Below are positions 8,088 through 17,081 of a stretch of DNA of 64,000 bases, in pieces. The notes beneath the pieces were generated by a model, which saw nothing but the letters and a program-made list of their open reading frames with translations, was not told the origin of the DNA and did no database searches. Source of the DNA: Alkalihalobacillus pseudalcaliphilus (GTDB lineage: Bacteria; Bacillota; Bacilli; Bacillales; Bacillaceae_D); the NCBI RefSeq assembly GCF_028610675.1, contig NZ_JAQQWS010000001.1:806001-870000 (forward strand). Direction: 5' to 3'. Positions within the stretch are counted from its first letter, which is position 1. The number at the start of each line of letters is the position of its first letter. Position numbers and translations under genes: made by a program.

Positions 8088-8528
8088 TTATGCATAAATA
8101 TTGATCAATAATCCCTTAATTTCCCCAACCATATCAAGAATATCAAGGCCCGATTTTTCTTTTTCTAAAACGGCATTGGTTAAAGCTAATAACTTTTCAT
8201 CTACCTGCTCTACAATCTTATATATCTTTGTTCGACCTCTACGATTAAACCCACGTTTTTCCTCTAAACTTAAACCGTGTTCCACCGCTTCTCCAACAAA
8301 TTCTTTAATTAATTGCTTATACTTTCTCAACTCTTCAACTGTTCTCGACTCAGAAAGTGTCTTCCCTTGATCCTCAATTTTCCCCATCAATTCACGTAAA
8401 CGGTGCTCTGCTGCATGATCTCTTTTATTAGACATCACTTCAGAAAATGAAACAGAAGCATTCGTTTGTGACGTAGTCCGCGGAGATGGTTTCCCTACAC
8501 CTGTTGTTGCAATACGCTGAACATCCAT
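8088..8528 (-). CDS. yaaR: YaaR family (DUF327) protein
   Basis: A 146-residue soluble protein. The Ser/Thr-rich N-terminus (about 1-30) is followed by a highly charged helical region containing the YaaR signature KQLIKEFVGEAVEHG and GRTKIYKIVEQVDEKL. Function is unestablished; the B. subtilis homologue lies elsewhere, near yaaQ. Here it follows flagellin on the same strand, separated by about 120 bp, so a flagellar association is possible only by location. The ATG at 8528 follows AGGTG. Length and motifs fit the family well. Confidence 0.85.
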   Translation of the reverse strand: MDVQRIATTGVGKPSPRTTSQTNASVSFSEVMSNKRDHAAEHRLRELMGKIEDQGKTLSESRTVEELRKYKQLIKEFVGEAVEHGLSLEEKRGFNRRGRTKIYKIVEQVDEKLLALTNAVLEKEKSGLDILDMVGEIKGLLINIYA

Positions 8529-8650
8529 CTGTATTCACCTAATTCTTTTGTCTTATAATCACCCTTCATCTTACTACGTTAAATCATTTTATCAAAGTAA
8601 AGCTGTGGCTCGTATATCCTTAGTAAGTATGGAAAACAACAATCAGCTTA

Positions 8651-10075
8651 TTATTGTAATAACTGTAACACACCTTGTGGTAGCTGATTAGCTTGAGCAA
8701 GCATTGCTGTTGCCGATTGATTCAAAATATTGTTTCGAGTAAATTCGGTCATTTCTAAAGCCATATCTGCATCTCTAATTCGTGATTCAGAAGCCGTTAA
8801 GTTTTCATGCGTCACTTGTAAATTATTAATCGTATGTTCCAAACGATTTTGAACAGCTCCTAATTTGGCTCTAGCATCCGATAATTTATTAATCGCTTGG
8901 TCAATACGAAAGATAGCGTCATTGGCCGCATCATTCGAAAGAACATTGACACCCTCAATTCCCAACGTCACAACATCCATTTGTGGAATATCAATCATCA
9001 CATTTTGATTCGTATTAGGCCCGATTTGGAAAGAAAGTGCGTTATTTGTAACGGTGAAATTTAGTGAATCCTCATTTATATTCGATTTAAATTGATAATC
9101 GATTCCCCCGTGTTTGAATTTACCATTGACAGAGGTTACCTCTCTTGCTGCTTGAACTGGTCTACCCTCATCATTTGAATCAGGATCAACTCCACTCATA
9201 TCTCTTAATTCAAACGTTGCGGTTACTTCCACCTTCACTTTAACTGTACCAGCAGAGCTAATATTTTGCGTGTTTATGGATAAACCAAAGATTTCAGTGG
9301 CTTCTTCTCCACCTTCTCCTGCTTCTTCACTAGTTCCAACAGGTACAGACTCTACTCCTAAAGATAACCCATCTGGATCAATGACCTCGATTTTGGCATA
9401 GCCATTCTCGACTTCACGAATATTAATCGTGTATTCTCCGAGTTTCATATTGCTTTCATTTTCGTCTTCACCAAAATTCGCTATCGTGATATCTTCACCT
9501 GACAATCCTGCTGAAGGCTGAGTCATTGTATACGTAGGAGAGACATCACTAATAACAACTTGGTAATCACCAGACTTCAGGTTCGCATCTGTCACAACAG
9601 GAAATCCATCTAAATTAATATCATTAGAACCTTGATCAAAAGTTGTCAACACGGCACTAAAACCGTTTAGTAGTTTTCTCGTATTAAACTCGGTTTTTTC
9701 TGAAATGCTGTCAATTTCTGTCATCAGTTGGTCGATTTCTTTTTGGATTTGTTCACGGTCATACTCGGTATTTGTATCGTTGGAAGCTTGAACAGCAAGC
9801 TCACGCATCCGTTGCAACATCGTATGAACTTCCTGCATCGCTCCTTCAGATGTTTGCATTAATGAAATTCCATCCATTGCGTTTCTTTCTGCCATCTTCA
9901 GGCCACGGATTTGAGAACGCATTTTTTCAGAAATCGCGAGTCCAGCTGCGTCATCTGCCGCTCGGTTAATACGTAAACCAGACGATAGTCTTTCTAGGTT
10001 TTTAGATGTTTGAAATTGATTTTGATAAAGATTACGGTAGGCATTTAACGCTTGAATATTGTTATTAATTTTCAT
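8651..10075 (-). CDS. hag: Flagellin
   Basis: Filament subunit, exported through the flagellar type III apparatus and polymerised outside the cell. The conserved D0/D1 N-terminal part (about 1-140: MKINNNIQALNAYRNL, LSSGLRINRAADDAAGLAI) and C-terminal part (about 390-474: SRIRDADMALEMTEFTR, ending LPQGVLQLLQ) frame a central D2/D3 region of about 240 residues that is acidic and Gly/Glu rich. At 474 residues it is much longer than B. subtilis Hag (304), so the filament surface is enlarged. AAGGGG precedes the ATG. It lies 24 bp after fliS, and I see no SigD promoter of its own. Confidence 0.96.
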   Translation of the reverse strand: MKINNNIQALNAYRNLYQNQFQTSKNLERLSSGLRINRAADDAAGLAISEKMRSQIRGLKMAERNAMDGISLMQTSEGAMQEVHTMLQRMRELAVQASNDTNTEYDREQIQKEIDQLMTEIDSISEKTEFNTRKLLNGFSAVLTTFDQGSNDINLDGFPVVTDANLKSGDYQVVISDVSPTYTMTQPSAGLSGEDITIANFGEDENESNMKLGEYTINIREVENGYAKIEVIDPDGLSLGVESVPVGTSEEAGEGGEEATEIFGLSINTQNISSAGTVKVKVEVTATFELRDMSGVDPDSNDEGRPVQAAREVTSVNGKFKHGGIDYQFKSNINEDSLNFTVTNNALSFQIGPNTNQNVMIDIPQMDVVTLGIEGVNVLSNDAANDAIFRIDQAINKLSDARAKLGAVQNRLEHTINNLQVTHENLTASESRIRDADMALEMTEFTRNNILNQSATAMLAQANQLPQGVLQLLQ

Positions 10076-10099
10076 TAAAATAAACCCCTTTATAAATGA

Positions 10100-10525
10100 T
10101 TAACTTTCATAAATCGCGTGTTTCTCGTATCTATTTTTCTTACTTTTTATCATCGCCGATTCTTGGTCTTTCCCTTTTACTAGTGCCGTTTGCCAAGCAC
10201 TCATAATCGTTTCAAGAATTGAAATAACCTCTTCTACCTTCTGCTTGTTCTTATGTAAATTGGCTATAAACAATTGATCGGTCATATATTGATATAGTTG
10301 CTCCAACTGGTCTGTTATTATTCCTGCTTCATAATTCAAGCCAGAACCTAAACGAACTAAAATGTCTGAGGCTTTTTGAAGCTTGATGTTTACTTCTACG
10401 TAATCCTTGGCTTCAAATGCCGCTATCGCATCTTCTAAATGAATGATACACCCCTCATACAACAAACTCGTTATTTCTTGGGATGACTTCTGATAAACCC
10501 ATTCTTCTGACAATCGCCCAACCAA
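10100..10525 (-). CDS. fliS: FliS family flagellin export chaperone
   Basis: Cytoplasmic chaperone that holds unfolded flagellin before export. The 141-residue protein is mostly helical and keeps the family pattern: SSQEITSLLYEGCIIHLEDA (compare LTLMLYNGC in B. subtilis FliS), LQKASDILVRLGSGLN, LYQYMTDQLFIANL and MSAWQTALVKGK. Conservation is moderate. It starts at TTG 10525 after TAGGAGGG. Situated immediately before its client hag and about 56 bp after ylqH, it is probably in one transcript with both. FliD, normally next to fliS, is absent here. Confidence 0.85.
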   Translation of the reverse strand: MVGRLSEEWVYQKSSQEITSLLYEGCIIHLEDAIAAFEAKDYVEVNIKLQKASDILVRLGSGLNYEAGIITDQLEQLYQYMTDQLFIANLHKNKQKVEEVISILETIMSAWQTALVKGKDQESAMIKSKKNRYEKHAIYES

Positions 10526-10581
10526 TGATTTCCCTCCTAAATCGCCTTGTTACTGATTGTATCGGTTACATTCTCTTATTT

Positions 10582-10878
10582 TTAAGCGTCTTTTTCTAAT
10601 CTTTCTACCATTAATAAAATCTCTGCCATTACTGAATAGAGCTGTGGCGGAATTTGGTCACCTAAATCAACTTCTAAGAGATTAGCTAATAGTGTAGAAT
10701 CCTCCTGCATATCAACTTGATGCTCTTTGGCCAAATTAATAATGTGATTTGCCAACTGCCCTCTACCTTGAGCGACCACTTTTGGGGCATCAGATCCTTC
10801 ATCATACCGTATCACTGCCGCGCTTTTACCATTCAGTTGTTGCCTTTTAGACGTATTCACATATTGATAATGATTCAT
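10582..10878 (-). CDS. ylqH: FlhB-like cytoplasmic domain protein (YlqH/FlhX)
   Basis: A 98-residue protein resembling only the cytoplasmic C-terminal switch domain of FlhB/YscU. AAVIRYDEGSDAPKVVAQGRG is the equivalent of the region around the NPTH autocleavage site, but the NPTH residues are not present, so it should not self-cleave. The rest, DQIPPQLYSVMAEILLMVERL, matches the FlhB tail. In B. subtilis the stand-alone paralogue YlqH sits behind ylqG, as here; it may substitute for the FlhB C-domain in export switching. Its ATG overlaps the ylqG stop (ATGA), so they are translationally coupled. Confidence 0.88.
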   Translation of the reverse strand: MNHYQYVNTSKRQQLNGKSAAVIRYDEGSDAPKVVAQGRGQLANHIINLAKEHQVDMQEDSTLLANLLEVDLGDQIPPQLYSVMAEILLMVERLEKDA

Positions 10879-13130
10879 ATTTTGTAGTCAAATCCTTTCT
10901 CTGTGAACACAGCTTGTTGAGGAGTTTCTATGAGTTCTTGCGTACTTGACTGCTCATCCTTTTTATCCTCTTCATTCAATCGTTCAAATTTTATCGCATG
11001 GACATTAAAGCCGATTTCTTGTAAATGTGACGTAGCCTCATTTGCTAAAGTGGCTAAACGCTGCTCTAAGAGTGGGTGATCACTTTTTAATGATACGGAT
11101 AATTGGCGATTAGACACACTTATTGATATACCTAATTCACCTAGCTTTTTGGTTTCTAATAAAAAATATAAAGAACAGTTTTCCCAATCCAATTGTTCAC
11201 CTTGCTGTCTTGATTTCAAGAAAAGCTGAATATTCTCCGTGTCTCCCCCTAATAAATATGGGATTTGGATCATTAAGCTTTGAAGATGATTATGTGCATC
11301 TGTTCTACTTAAAAGCTGCTGTCCTGTTAAATTTTGTAAGGCTTGCTGTGCTGCTTGATGTTGACGTGATCCCTCTTGCTCGTATTGTAAAATCTGCATG
11401 AGTTGAGCTTTGATATTACTAGACTCCGCCACGCTCTGCCTTGCAGAAAATCCTTGTGCGATATCAACCTCACGAGATAACCCTAATTGTCTCATTTGCT
11501 CATATAAACCTCTTGCACTCGCTTCTTGAGATGATGGTGGATTATAAGAAGCGGTTGTCGCTTGATTGACTCGTCCGTTTGGTTCTGTCATATAATGTAC
11601 TTTCGTCTCGGACGGTTTAAATACGAGTGTTTCCATTCCCTTTTGTACTTGTTGAACAATCGCTTTCGCTTGCTGGAACTGACCTGATTGCAGGAGTGTC
11701 CTTGCTTCCTGAAGTTGACCACTCATTTTTAATAAAGAGCGTTCCGTTTTCATGTCGGCGAATAAGAGCATCTCACTTTTCATCATCATGTGATCAAGCT
11801 TTTTTATCGCTGTTTCGAGTAACGGTTTGCTTTGCTTAGTATTGGGTATTAGCTCTTGCTGTCTGACCCACACATCCAAATGGCGAACGAGGTCACGTCG
11901 AGATTGCTGGAAACGATCTGTCAACTGGGCCATCTGTTCTGTAACTGTTGTTACCGCTATTTGTTTTCCTTGTTGCATAACGGGTGTTTGGACCTCTAGT
12001 GTCGCGTTTGTTGGTTTTACGATCGCTTGTATTTGTTGAACGAGCTCATTTAGCTGAGTTCTCGCTTTAAGCTCACGTCCACTTGCCAAAAATGTACTAG
12101 CTTGATCCAGTTTTTGAGTCAGTGTTTGCTCGTTAATTGGTCCCAATATTTCGACCTGTTGATGAATGAAACTTCTCACTTGTTCCATGACCTGATTTAG
12201 ATTAGCATCGGTTTGTAAACTTCTCTCGACACCATGTAAGGACGCGGCAGCTTGATGAAGCTGACTTCCACCTTGGTTGTTGACATGCTCAGATGTAGAG
12301 AATCGACTTTGATCAGAAGAGGATGTCCCCTGCTGCACACTACCTTCCAGTTGAGCAAGCTGAGTAAGGAATAGCAATAATTGATTAGGGGCCGAGAATT
12401 GAGAACGATGTCCCTCAATTAGAGATACTAAGGCTTTTATATTCGCCATGTTTTGCTGCGGTAATGCCTGTTGTGTTACCTGTTGAAGTAACTGGACCAT
12501 CCGATCGGTATTCGCATGATGTTGACTGCTTGATAAAAGGTCACGCAAAGCCGTGCTAATGACCGGGTGTTCTCGTACTGATATCGGTTTAATCTTTAAC
12601 TCACTAATTAAATCACTATAATTACCTTGATGTAATGTTTGATGGATACTCCTAAGTTGAGCGATGGTTGGTTCGAGCCTTTTCTGGGCTAAAGCATTAA
12701 TGGTCGCCATTCTATTAGAAGCATCGTTCCCCTCTGATAGGAAGGTTTGTATAGATCGAATGGCCTCTTGAGAGAGCGGAATCTTATTCGCTTGCAAAAT
12801 TTCTAGGGCTCGTTTTAATTCCGGACTACCTTTTATATGAGGTACTTGTTGTTGGTTTGTTAGAGCTTGTTCATTTTGAGAAGTACGATTAGGAAGTTCT
12901 TTTAACGTGTAGACTCCATCTTTTTCAGCAACGACTTCAACCGTACTACGTGTTTGACTAGGAACCCCCTCCGGAAAATGAGCTTTCACTTCTCTTCCTT
13001 TTATTAAAACCGTAGCCTCTGTGGAACTATGCTTTTCTGTTACGGTGACTGCGACCTTCTCACCTGATTTCACCTGGGCTTGTCGCTCATTTGTTTGGCT
13101 TGTTTGATAAGTCGGAATCTGTATTTGCAT
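10875..13130 (-). CDS. ylqG: YlqG-like protein with FliK-type C-terminal domain
   Basis: A 751-residue soluble, Gln/Ser/Leu-rich protein with several helical segments and low-complexity linkers. The N-terminus (TYQTSQTNERQAQVKSGEKV, then VAVTVTEKHSS and KGREVKAHFPEG) resembles YlqG. Residues about 620-720 (YFLLETKKLGELGISISVSN...LKSDHPLLEQRL) look like the hook-length-control (Flg_hook/FliK C-terminal) fold. In B. subtilis ylqG and ylqH are adjacent but not next to hag; here they lead the fliS-hag run. A ruler or export-specificity role is inferred. AAGGAG precedes the ATG at 13130. Confidence 0.75.
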   Translation of the reverse strand: MQIQIPTYQTSQTNERQAQVKSGEKVAVTVTEKHSSTEATVLIKGREVKAHFPEGVPSQTRSTVEVVAEKDGVYTLKELPNRTSQNEQALTNQQQVPHIKGSPELKRALEILQANKIPLSQEAIRSIQTFLSEGNDASNRMATINALAQKRLEPTIAQLRSIHQTLHQGNYSDLISELKIKPISVREHPVISTALRDLLSSSQHHANTDRMVQLLQQVTQQALPQQNMANIKALVSLIEGHRSQFSAPNQLLLFLTQLAQLEGSVQQGTSSSDQSRFSTSEHVNNQGGSQLHQAAASLHGVERSLQTDANLNQVMEQVRSFIHQQVEILGPINEQTLTQKLDQASTFLASGRELKARTQLNELVQQIQAIVKPTNATLEVQTPVMQQGKQIAVTTVTEQMAQLTDRFQQSRRDLVRHLDVWVRQQELIPNTKQSKPLLETAIKKLDHMMMKSEMLLFADMKTERSLLKMSGQLQEARTLLQSGQFQQAKAIVQQVQKGMETLVFKPSETKVHYMTEPNGRVNQATTASYNPPSSQEASARGLYEQMRQLGLSREVDIAQGFSARQSVAESSNIKAQLMQILQYEQEGSRQHQAAQQALQNLTGQQLLSRTDAHNHLQSLMIQIPYLLGGDTENIQLFLKSRQQGEQLDWENCSLYFLLETKKLGELGISISVSNRQLSVSLKSDHPLLEQRLATLANEATSHLQEIGFNVHAIKFERLNEEDKKDEQSSTQELIETPQQAVFTEKGFDYKI

Positions 13131-13161
13131 CTCTTTTACTCCTTCATTCTCGCTATATCTT

Positions 13162-13188
13162 ATATCGACATCTTTACTATGATGTTCA
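13162..13188 (-). promoter_or_regulatory. Candidate SigD promoter of ylqG-ylqH-fliS-hag
   Basis: On the minus strand TGAA (13188-13185), a 15-bp spacer, then GTCGATAT (13169-13162), compared with the SigD consensus TAAA-N15-GCCGATAA. The match is 3/4 and 6/8. It lies about 30 bp before the ylqG start, in the right place for a flagellar class III unit. Confidence 0.45.
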
Positions 13189-13196
13189 ATAAAAAA

Positions 13197-13231
13197 AACG
13201 TGACTTCTTTACTGATCTAAAAAGTCACGTT
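13197..13231 (-). terminator. Terminator overlapping the dinB 3' end
   Basis: AACGTGACTT and AAGTCACGTT pair across the dinB stop codon, followed on the minus strand by a run of eight T. The last codons of dinB (encoding the end RDFLDQ) form one arm. Confidence 0.85.
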
Positions 13232-14444
13232 GGAAACTCGTTCTTATATAGGAAGGTTCTTTTTCCTCTTTTTTACTTAATTGATCCGTCTTCACAAAAA
13301 CATCCGCTCCAAACTTCGCTTTCATCTGATCAACCATTTGCTTTAACTGATGCTTTTTTTCTTCCTCTTTGTAATGAAATAAGTCAAGCTGCTTGTAGGC
13401 ATGCTGCTGTTCAACTAAATCATACGTACTAATCCCGAGTAAACGAATATATTGGTTGTTCCACGAAATGAGAAATAGCCTACTAATCTCTTGATAAATT
13501 TCATCCGCAGATTGAATCGGGTTGTCTAATTGATAACTTTTCGTTGTCGTTTTCCAATCAGCATAACGAATCATTAACTGAACCCCGAAAGCACAGACAC
13601 CTTTTCTTTTCAAGCGCAGTTCAACTAACTGAGCTAATCGTTTTAATTCCTTGTTAATCTTTTCTTCGTTCATCGTATCATATGGTAACGTTGTTGAATG
13701 TCCGATACTTTTAAATTCATAGATAGAGTTAGGATCTATCACTCGATTATCAATACCTTGGGCACGTTCTTTTAAATCGATTGCATGTGAACCAAAATGT
13801 TGTTCAAGAAAATGTGGTTCCGCCAAAGCTAGCTCACCTATCGTTGTAATTTTATATTTTTTCCATTTCTCAACCGTTCTTTTACCGATGCCATACATCT
13901 CACTAATATCTAGTGGCCATAACATTTGCGGGATATCCCGTTTCCTCAATACCGTAATACCTTTTGGTTTTTTCATATCACTGGCCATTTTTGCTAAAAA
14001 TTTATTAGGTGCAATCCCTATACTGCACGGTAAATCCATTTCCTTCAGTAATCGACTTTGGATTTCCTCCGCAAGCTGGATCGGGTTGCCTTCTTGTAAA
14101 TAATAGGTTGCATCTAAAAAGCCCTCATCTATGGATACAGGCTCTACTAATGGTGTGTAGCCTTTTAACAACTCAAACATTGCTTGAGAAGCTTCTTTAT
14201 ATCTTTGAAAATGAGGAGGAAGCAAAATTAAGTTCGGACATAGCTTTAAAGCCTTCCAAACAGGCATCGTTGTTTTTACACCTTTCGCTCTTGCTTCATA
14301 ACTACTCGTGACAATAATCCCTTTTCTTTTTTCGACATTGCCTGCTATCGCAATCGGTTTGTTTTTTAAGTCTGGATTATAAGCCATTTCAACCGATGCA
14401 TAAAAGCTATTCATATCGATATGGAAAATAACACGCCTACTCAT
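13209..14444 (-). CDS. dinB: DNA polymerase IV (Y-family)
   Basis: Error-prone translesion polymerase. The 411-residue protein has the palm motif IDMNSFYASVE at 9-19 with the first catalytic aspartate, SIDEGFLD near 105 with the second acidic pair, and CSIGIAPNKFLAKMASDMKKPKG near 140-160, followed by a helix-hairpin-helix thumb and a little-finger domain. No clear beta-clamp box is at the very end. Length and location (with yqjE and yqjA nearby) correspond to B. subtilis YqjH (PolY1), which is not SOS-induced; I see no LexA box upstream. Start ATG 14444 after GAGAGGTGAG. Confidence 0.95.
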   Translation of the reverse strand: MSRRVIFHIDMNSFYASVEMAYNPDLKNKPIAIAGNVEKRKGIIVTSSYEARAKGVKTTMPVWKALKLCPNLILLPPHFQRYKEASQAMFELLKGYTPLVEPVSIDEGFLDATYYLQEGNPIQLAEEIQSRLLKEMDLPCSIGIAPNKFLAKMASDMKKPKGITVLRKRDIPQMLWPLDISEMYGIGKRTVEKWKKYKITTIGELALAEPHFLEQHFGSHAIDLKERAQGIDNRVIDPNSIYEFKSIGHSTTLPYDTMNEEKINKELKRLAQLVELRLKRKGVCAFGVQLMIRYADWKTTTKSYQLDNPIQSADEIYQEISRLFLISWNNQYIRLLGISTYDLVEQQHAYKQLDLFHYKEEEKKHQLKQMVDQMKAKFGADVFVKTDQLSKKEEKEPSYIRTSFQRDFLDQ

Positions 14445-14611
14445 CCAAACTCACCTCTCATCCCATATCCTTGTCTCTTTATTTTATACGAAAATCCGTT
14501 CGCCCTCAACCGTTCTATCTACTCTATATAAGGGATATCTTTTATGAACATAACTTGAGAACAAACTTTTGTATGACGGCTAGATGGAACCATATCTTAA
14601 TCTTGTGCAAA

Positions 14612-14650
14612 AAAAAGCTGTATGGAAGTTAATTCTTCCATACAGCTTTA
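14612..14650 (-). terminator. Terminator of the Na/Pi cotransporter gene
   Basis: AAAGCTGTATGGAAG pairs with CTTCCATACAGCTTT around a 6-nt loop, ending in a T-run on the minus strand. It lies just past the stop codon at 14656. Confidence 0.9.
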
Positions 14651-14655
14651 TCGTA

Positions 14656-16284
14656 TCAATGTTCCTCTAACACTGCCTCTGCAATATTTACGGAATGGTC
14701 TCCAATACGTTCTAAGTTACTAATAATATCAACGAAAACAATACCAGCACTTCCTGTACAAACACCTTCATTTAGACGCTTTATGTGCTTTTTACGTAAT
14801 GTTCTCTCCATTTTATCAATCTGTTCTTCTTTAACAAGAACTTCCTCTGCTAATTGATGATCTAACGATTGTAAAGCCTCCAATGACTCCTTATATGTTG
14901 TTAACGTAAGGTTAATCATCTCTTTTAATTCATTCATTGCTTCCTTAGACAACTCAAACTTATTAGATAGCTGGTAATCAACCAATTCTTTCACATTCTC
15001 AATATGGTCACCGACTCTTTCAATGTCACGAACGGCATTAACTAATACCGTATGCAATCTTGTATCAGCCGTTGACATAGTATGACCAGACATACCAGCT
15101 AAATAATCCGTTATCGCGTGGTCGAAGGTATTAATAGCTTCTTCATACATTAAGACTAATTCACCATGTTTTTTATCTTTTGAGTCCAAATATTTAGTTG
15201 CTTCTTCCATACCTTCAACGGCATGGTTACCCATTCTAATTACTTCCTCACGAGCTTGTCCAAGAGCTACAGATGGAGATTGCTCTAATAACAGTGGACT
15301 TAGGTTTGGTTTGTAATCAATGATTTTATCTTCACCAGGAATCAACTTCGTTACAATCCAAGCTAAGACAGCTACGAATGGTAATTGAATAAGTGTGTTC
15401 ATCACATTATACGAACCGTGAGCAAATGCAATGGTCATTGGCCCATTTAAGTTTAATAATTGCTGTAGATACTCAATTAAAGCTGTAAATGGTACCAATA
15501 GTACTAAGAAAAAGACTGCACCTATTAAGTTAAAGACAACATGTGTTAATGCTGCACGTCTTGCTGCAATCGTGGTTCCAATCGCTGCTAATAAAGCAGT
15601 AATCGTTGTACCTAAGTTATCACCTAAAAGAACTGGTAAAGCTGCATCTAAAGTCATTGCACCTTCAGCCATGAATCCTTGTAAAATACCAATGGTTGCG
15701 GTTGAACTTTGTATAATAATCGTCATAACCGTTCCGACTAGAACCCCGAGCAATGGATTATCACTCATGGTTAACGTCAATGTAGAGAAAGCCTCTAAAT
15801 CAGCTAATGGCTTCACAGCACCGCCCATCAGCTCTAAGCCATAAAATAAAGCACCAAAGCCAAAGAATACTTGTCCAACGTAGTTAATGACCGGTTTTTT
15901 AAAGAAGAAAATTAATGCTGTACCGACAAATAAGATAGGTAGTGCATATTCACCAATATCTATCCCAATAATAAAAGCTGTGACAGTTGTACCGATATTG
16001 GCACCCATAATGACACCAATTGCTTGTCTAAGTGTCATAAAACCCGCACTAACTAATCCAACGGTTAAAGCCGTTGTTCCAGAACTCGATTGTATTAAAA
16101 TTGTTACTAGAATACCTGCAAGAACACCTTTTACAGGGTTAGATGTCATTTTATCTAAAATCTCTCTTAGGCGATTACCTGCTGAGTTTTTAAGGCCATC
16201 ACCCATAAATTTAATACCAAATAGGAAAATCCCTAAGCCGCCAAGAAAATAAAAGATCGTCTCTTGGATATTAATTTCAACCAT
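14656..16284 (-). CDS. Na/Pi cotransporter family protein with PhoU-like domain
   Basis: A 542-residue membrane protein of the NptA/YjbB type (sodium:phosphate symport, or phosphate export in some bacteria). Residues 1-330 hold the duplicated QSS signature: ILIQSSSGTTALTVGL near 62 and IIIQSSTATIGIL near 190, with GANIGTTVTAFIIG and GDNLGTTITALLAA. After the membrane part, residues about 340-540 form a helical PhoU-like domain (two repeats, GNHAVEGMEEA and ALQSLDHQLAEEV), as in typical Bacillus homologues. ATG at 16284. A pair of TTTACA hexamers 11 bp apart lies upstream at 16402-16418; PhoP control is conceivable but unproven. Confidence 0.92.
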   Translation of the reverse strand: MVEINIQETIFYFLGGLGIFLFGIKFMGDGLKNSAGNRLREILDKMTSNPVKGVLAGILVTILIQSSSGTTALTVGLVSAGFMTLRQAIGVIMGANIGTTVTAFIIGIDIGEYALPILFVGTALIFFFKKPVINYVGQVFFGFGALFYGLELMGGAVKPLADLEAFSTLTLTMSDNPLLGVLVGTVMTIIIQSSTATIGILQGFMAEGAMTLDAALPVLLGDNLGTTITALLAAIGTTIAARRAALTHVVFNLIGAVFFLVLLVPFTALIEYLQQLLNLNGPMTIAFAHGSYNVMNTLIQLPFVAVLAWIVTKLIPGEDKIIDYKPNLSPLLLEQSPSVALGQAREEVIRMGNHAVEGMEEATKYLDSKDKKHGELVLMYEEAINTFDHAITDYLAGMSGHTMSTADTRLHTVLVNAVRDIERVGDHIENVKELVDYQLSNKFELSKEAMNELKEMINLTLTTYKESLEALQSLDHQLAEEVLVKEEQIDKMERTLRKKHIKRLNEGVCTGSAGIVFVDIISNLERIGDHSVNIAEAVLEEH

Positions 16285-16634
16285 TCATTCCACTCCTAGA
16301 GGTTATTTTTCTTTTTCCGCATATTAGCATAACTTTTTTTATGATAACTGTAAACACAGATTAGTCATCATTTACACATTTTTAATAATGTAATGCTCAC
16401 CTTTACAAAACCTTTACAATTGAACCCTTATTTTAATAATAACTCATAAAATATCAGTGAATTTTCTAACATTTTAATTTATATGGTAAATGAAGGGATT
16501 TACATTATTAATGTTGAAACACTTACATAATGATTATTGAAAAATTCAAAAATACTGATAAAGAATTGCTTTATTTTTATATGTACGTTAAGGTTAATAA
16601 AAGACAGGTTCATATTACAGTTGGGGGTGTTTTG
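16285..16634. other. AT-rich divergent promoter region
   Basis: 350 bp between the divergent Na/Pi carrier and the small sigma-like gene. It contains TTTACA at 16402-16407 and 16413-16418 (11-bp phase, PhoP-box-like) and further TTTACA/TGTAAA words at 16373 and 16347. No gene is supported here; the upstream extension of the sigma-like frame to 16530 has no ribosome binding site. Confidence 0.5.
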
Positions 16635-16844
16635 ATGTCGATGTATGTAACACACTCAAGTCAACCAAAAGTATACTCTGACCTTCTCGAACATGTCCAT
16701 AGCACTATTCAAAATTACCGTCTCGTAAATTATCAATCACCATCTATTATTCAACTAGCTGAGATGTTAGGTGAAGATGAAGAAACTATTTTAGAGTGTT
16801 TAGAGTTTGGTCGAACAAGCCCTGAATCAAGGACTTTCCATTAG
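16635..16844 (+). CDS. 69-residue protein with sigma-factor region 3-like helix-turn-helix
   Basis: The ATG at 16635 (MSMYVTHSSQPKVYSD) follows GGGGGTG, so translation likely begins here rather than at 16530. The second half, SPSIIQLAEMLGEDEETILECLEFGR, closely resembles region 3 of SigB/SigF-type sigma factors (pattern PS.xELAexLGxxxExVxEALE). Regions 2 and 4 are missing. It could be a degenerate sigma fragment or a stand-alone regulator that binds RNA polymerase or an anti-sigma factor. The product is short, soluble and slightly acidic. No conserved operon partner is visible. The family assignment is from motif likeness only. Confidence 0.6.
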   Translation: MSMYVTHSSQPKVYSDLLEHVHSTIQNYRLVNYQSPSIIQLAEMLGEDEETILECLEFGRTSPESRTFH

Positions 16845-16912
16845 TCATTCGTTCAAAGGTTAGTATGTCCCAAAATTCAACATAGATTCCTACTTTATAG
16901 GATCATATAAAA

Positions 16913-16989
16913 AAGAAGGTCAAGTGCGACCTTCAAAAATAGTAAAGTCGGAGACATTTTTTGTGTGGAATGTCCCCGACTTTTACTAT
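16913..16989. terminator. Two consecutive hairpins downstream of the sigma-like gene
   Basis: GAAGGTC/GACCTTC (16915-16935) followed by AAAAAT looks like a terminator for the plus-strand gene. Directly after it an 18-bp imperfect stem, AGTAAAGTCGG with CCGACTTTTACT and GACATT with AATGTC (16941-16987), encloses a 10-nt loop but lacks a strong T-tract. Confidence 0.6.
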
Positions 16990-17033
16990 ATGTTTTACAA
17001 TCAAGTGAGGCTGTCTGTCTTATAAAAGGGATT

Positions 17034-17076
17034 ATAAAAAAGAATGCGATAATCAACTTAATCGCACTCTTTTTTG
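17034..17076 (-). terminator. Terminator of the PepT-like gene
   Basis: Minus-strand stem AAGAGTGCGAT with ATCGCATTCTT, followed by TTTTTATAA. It lies just past the stop at 17082. Confidence 0.88.
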
Positions 17077-17081
17077 GGTCA

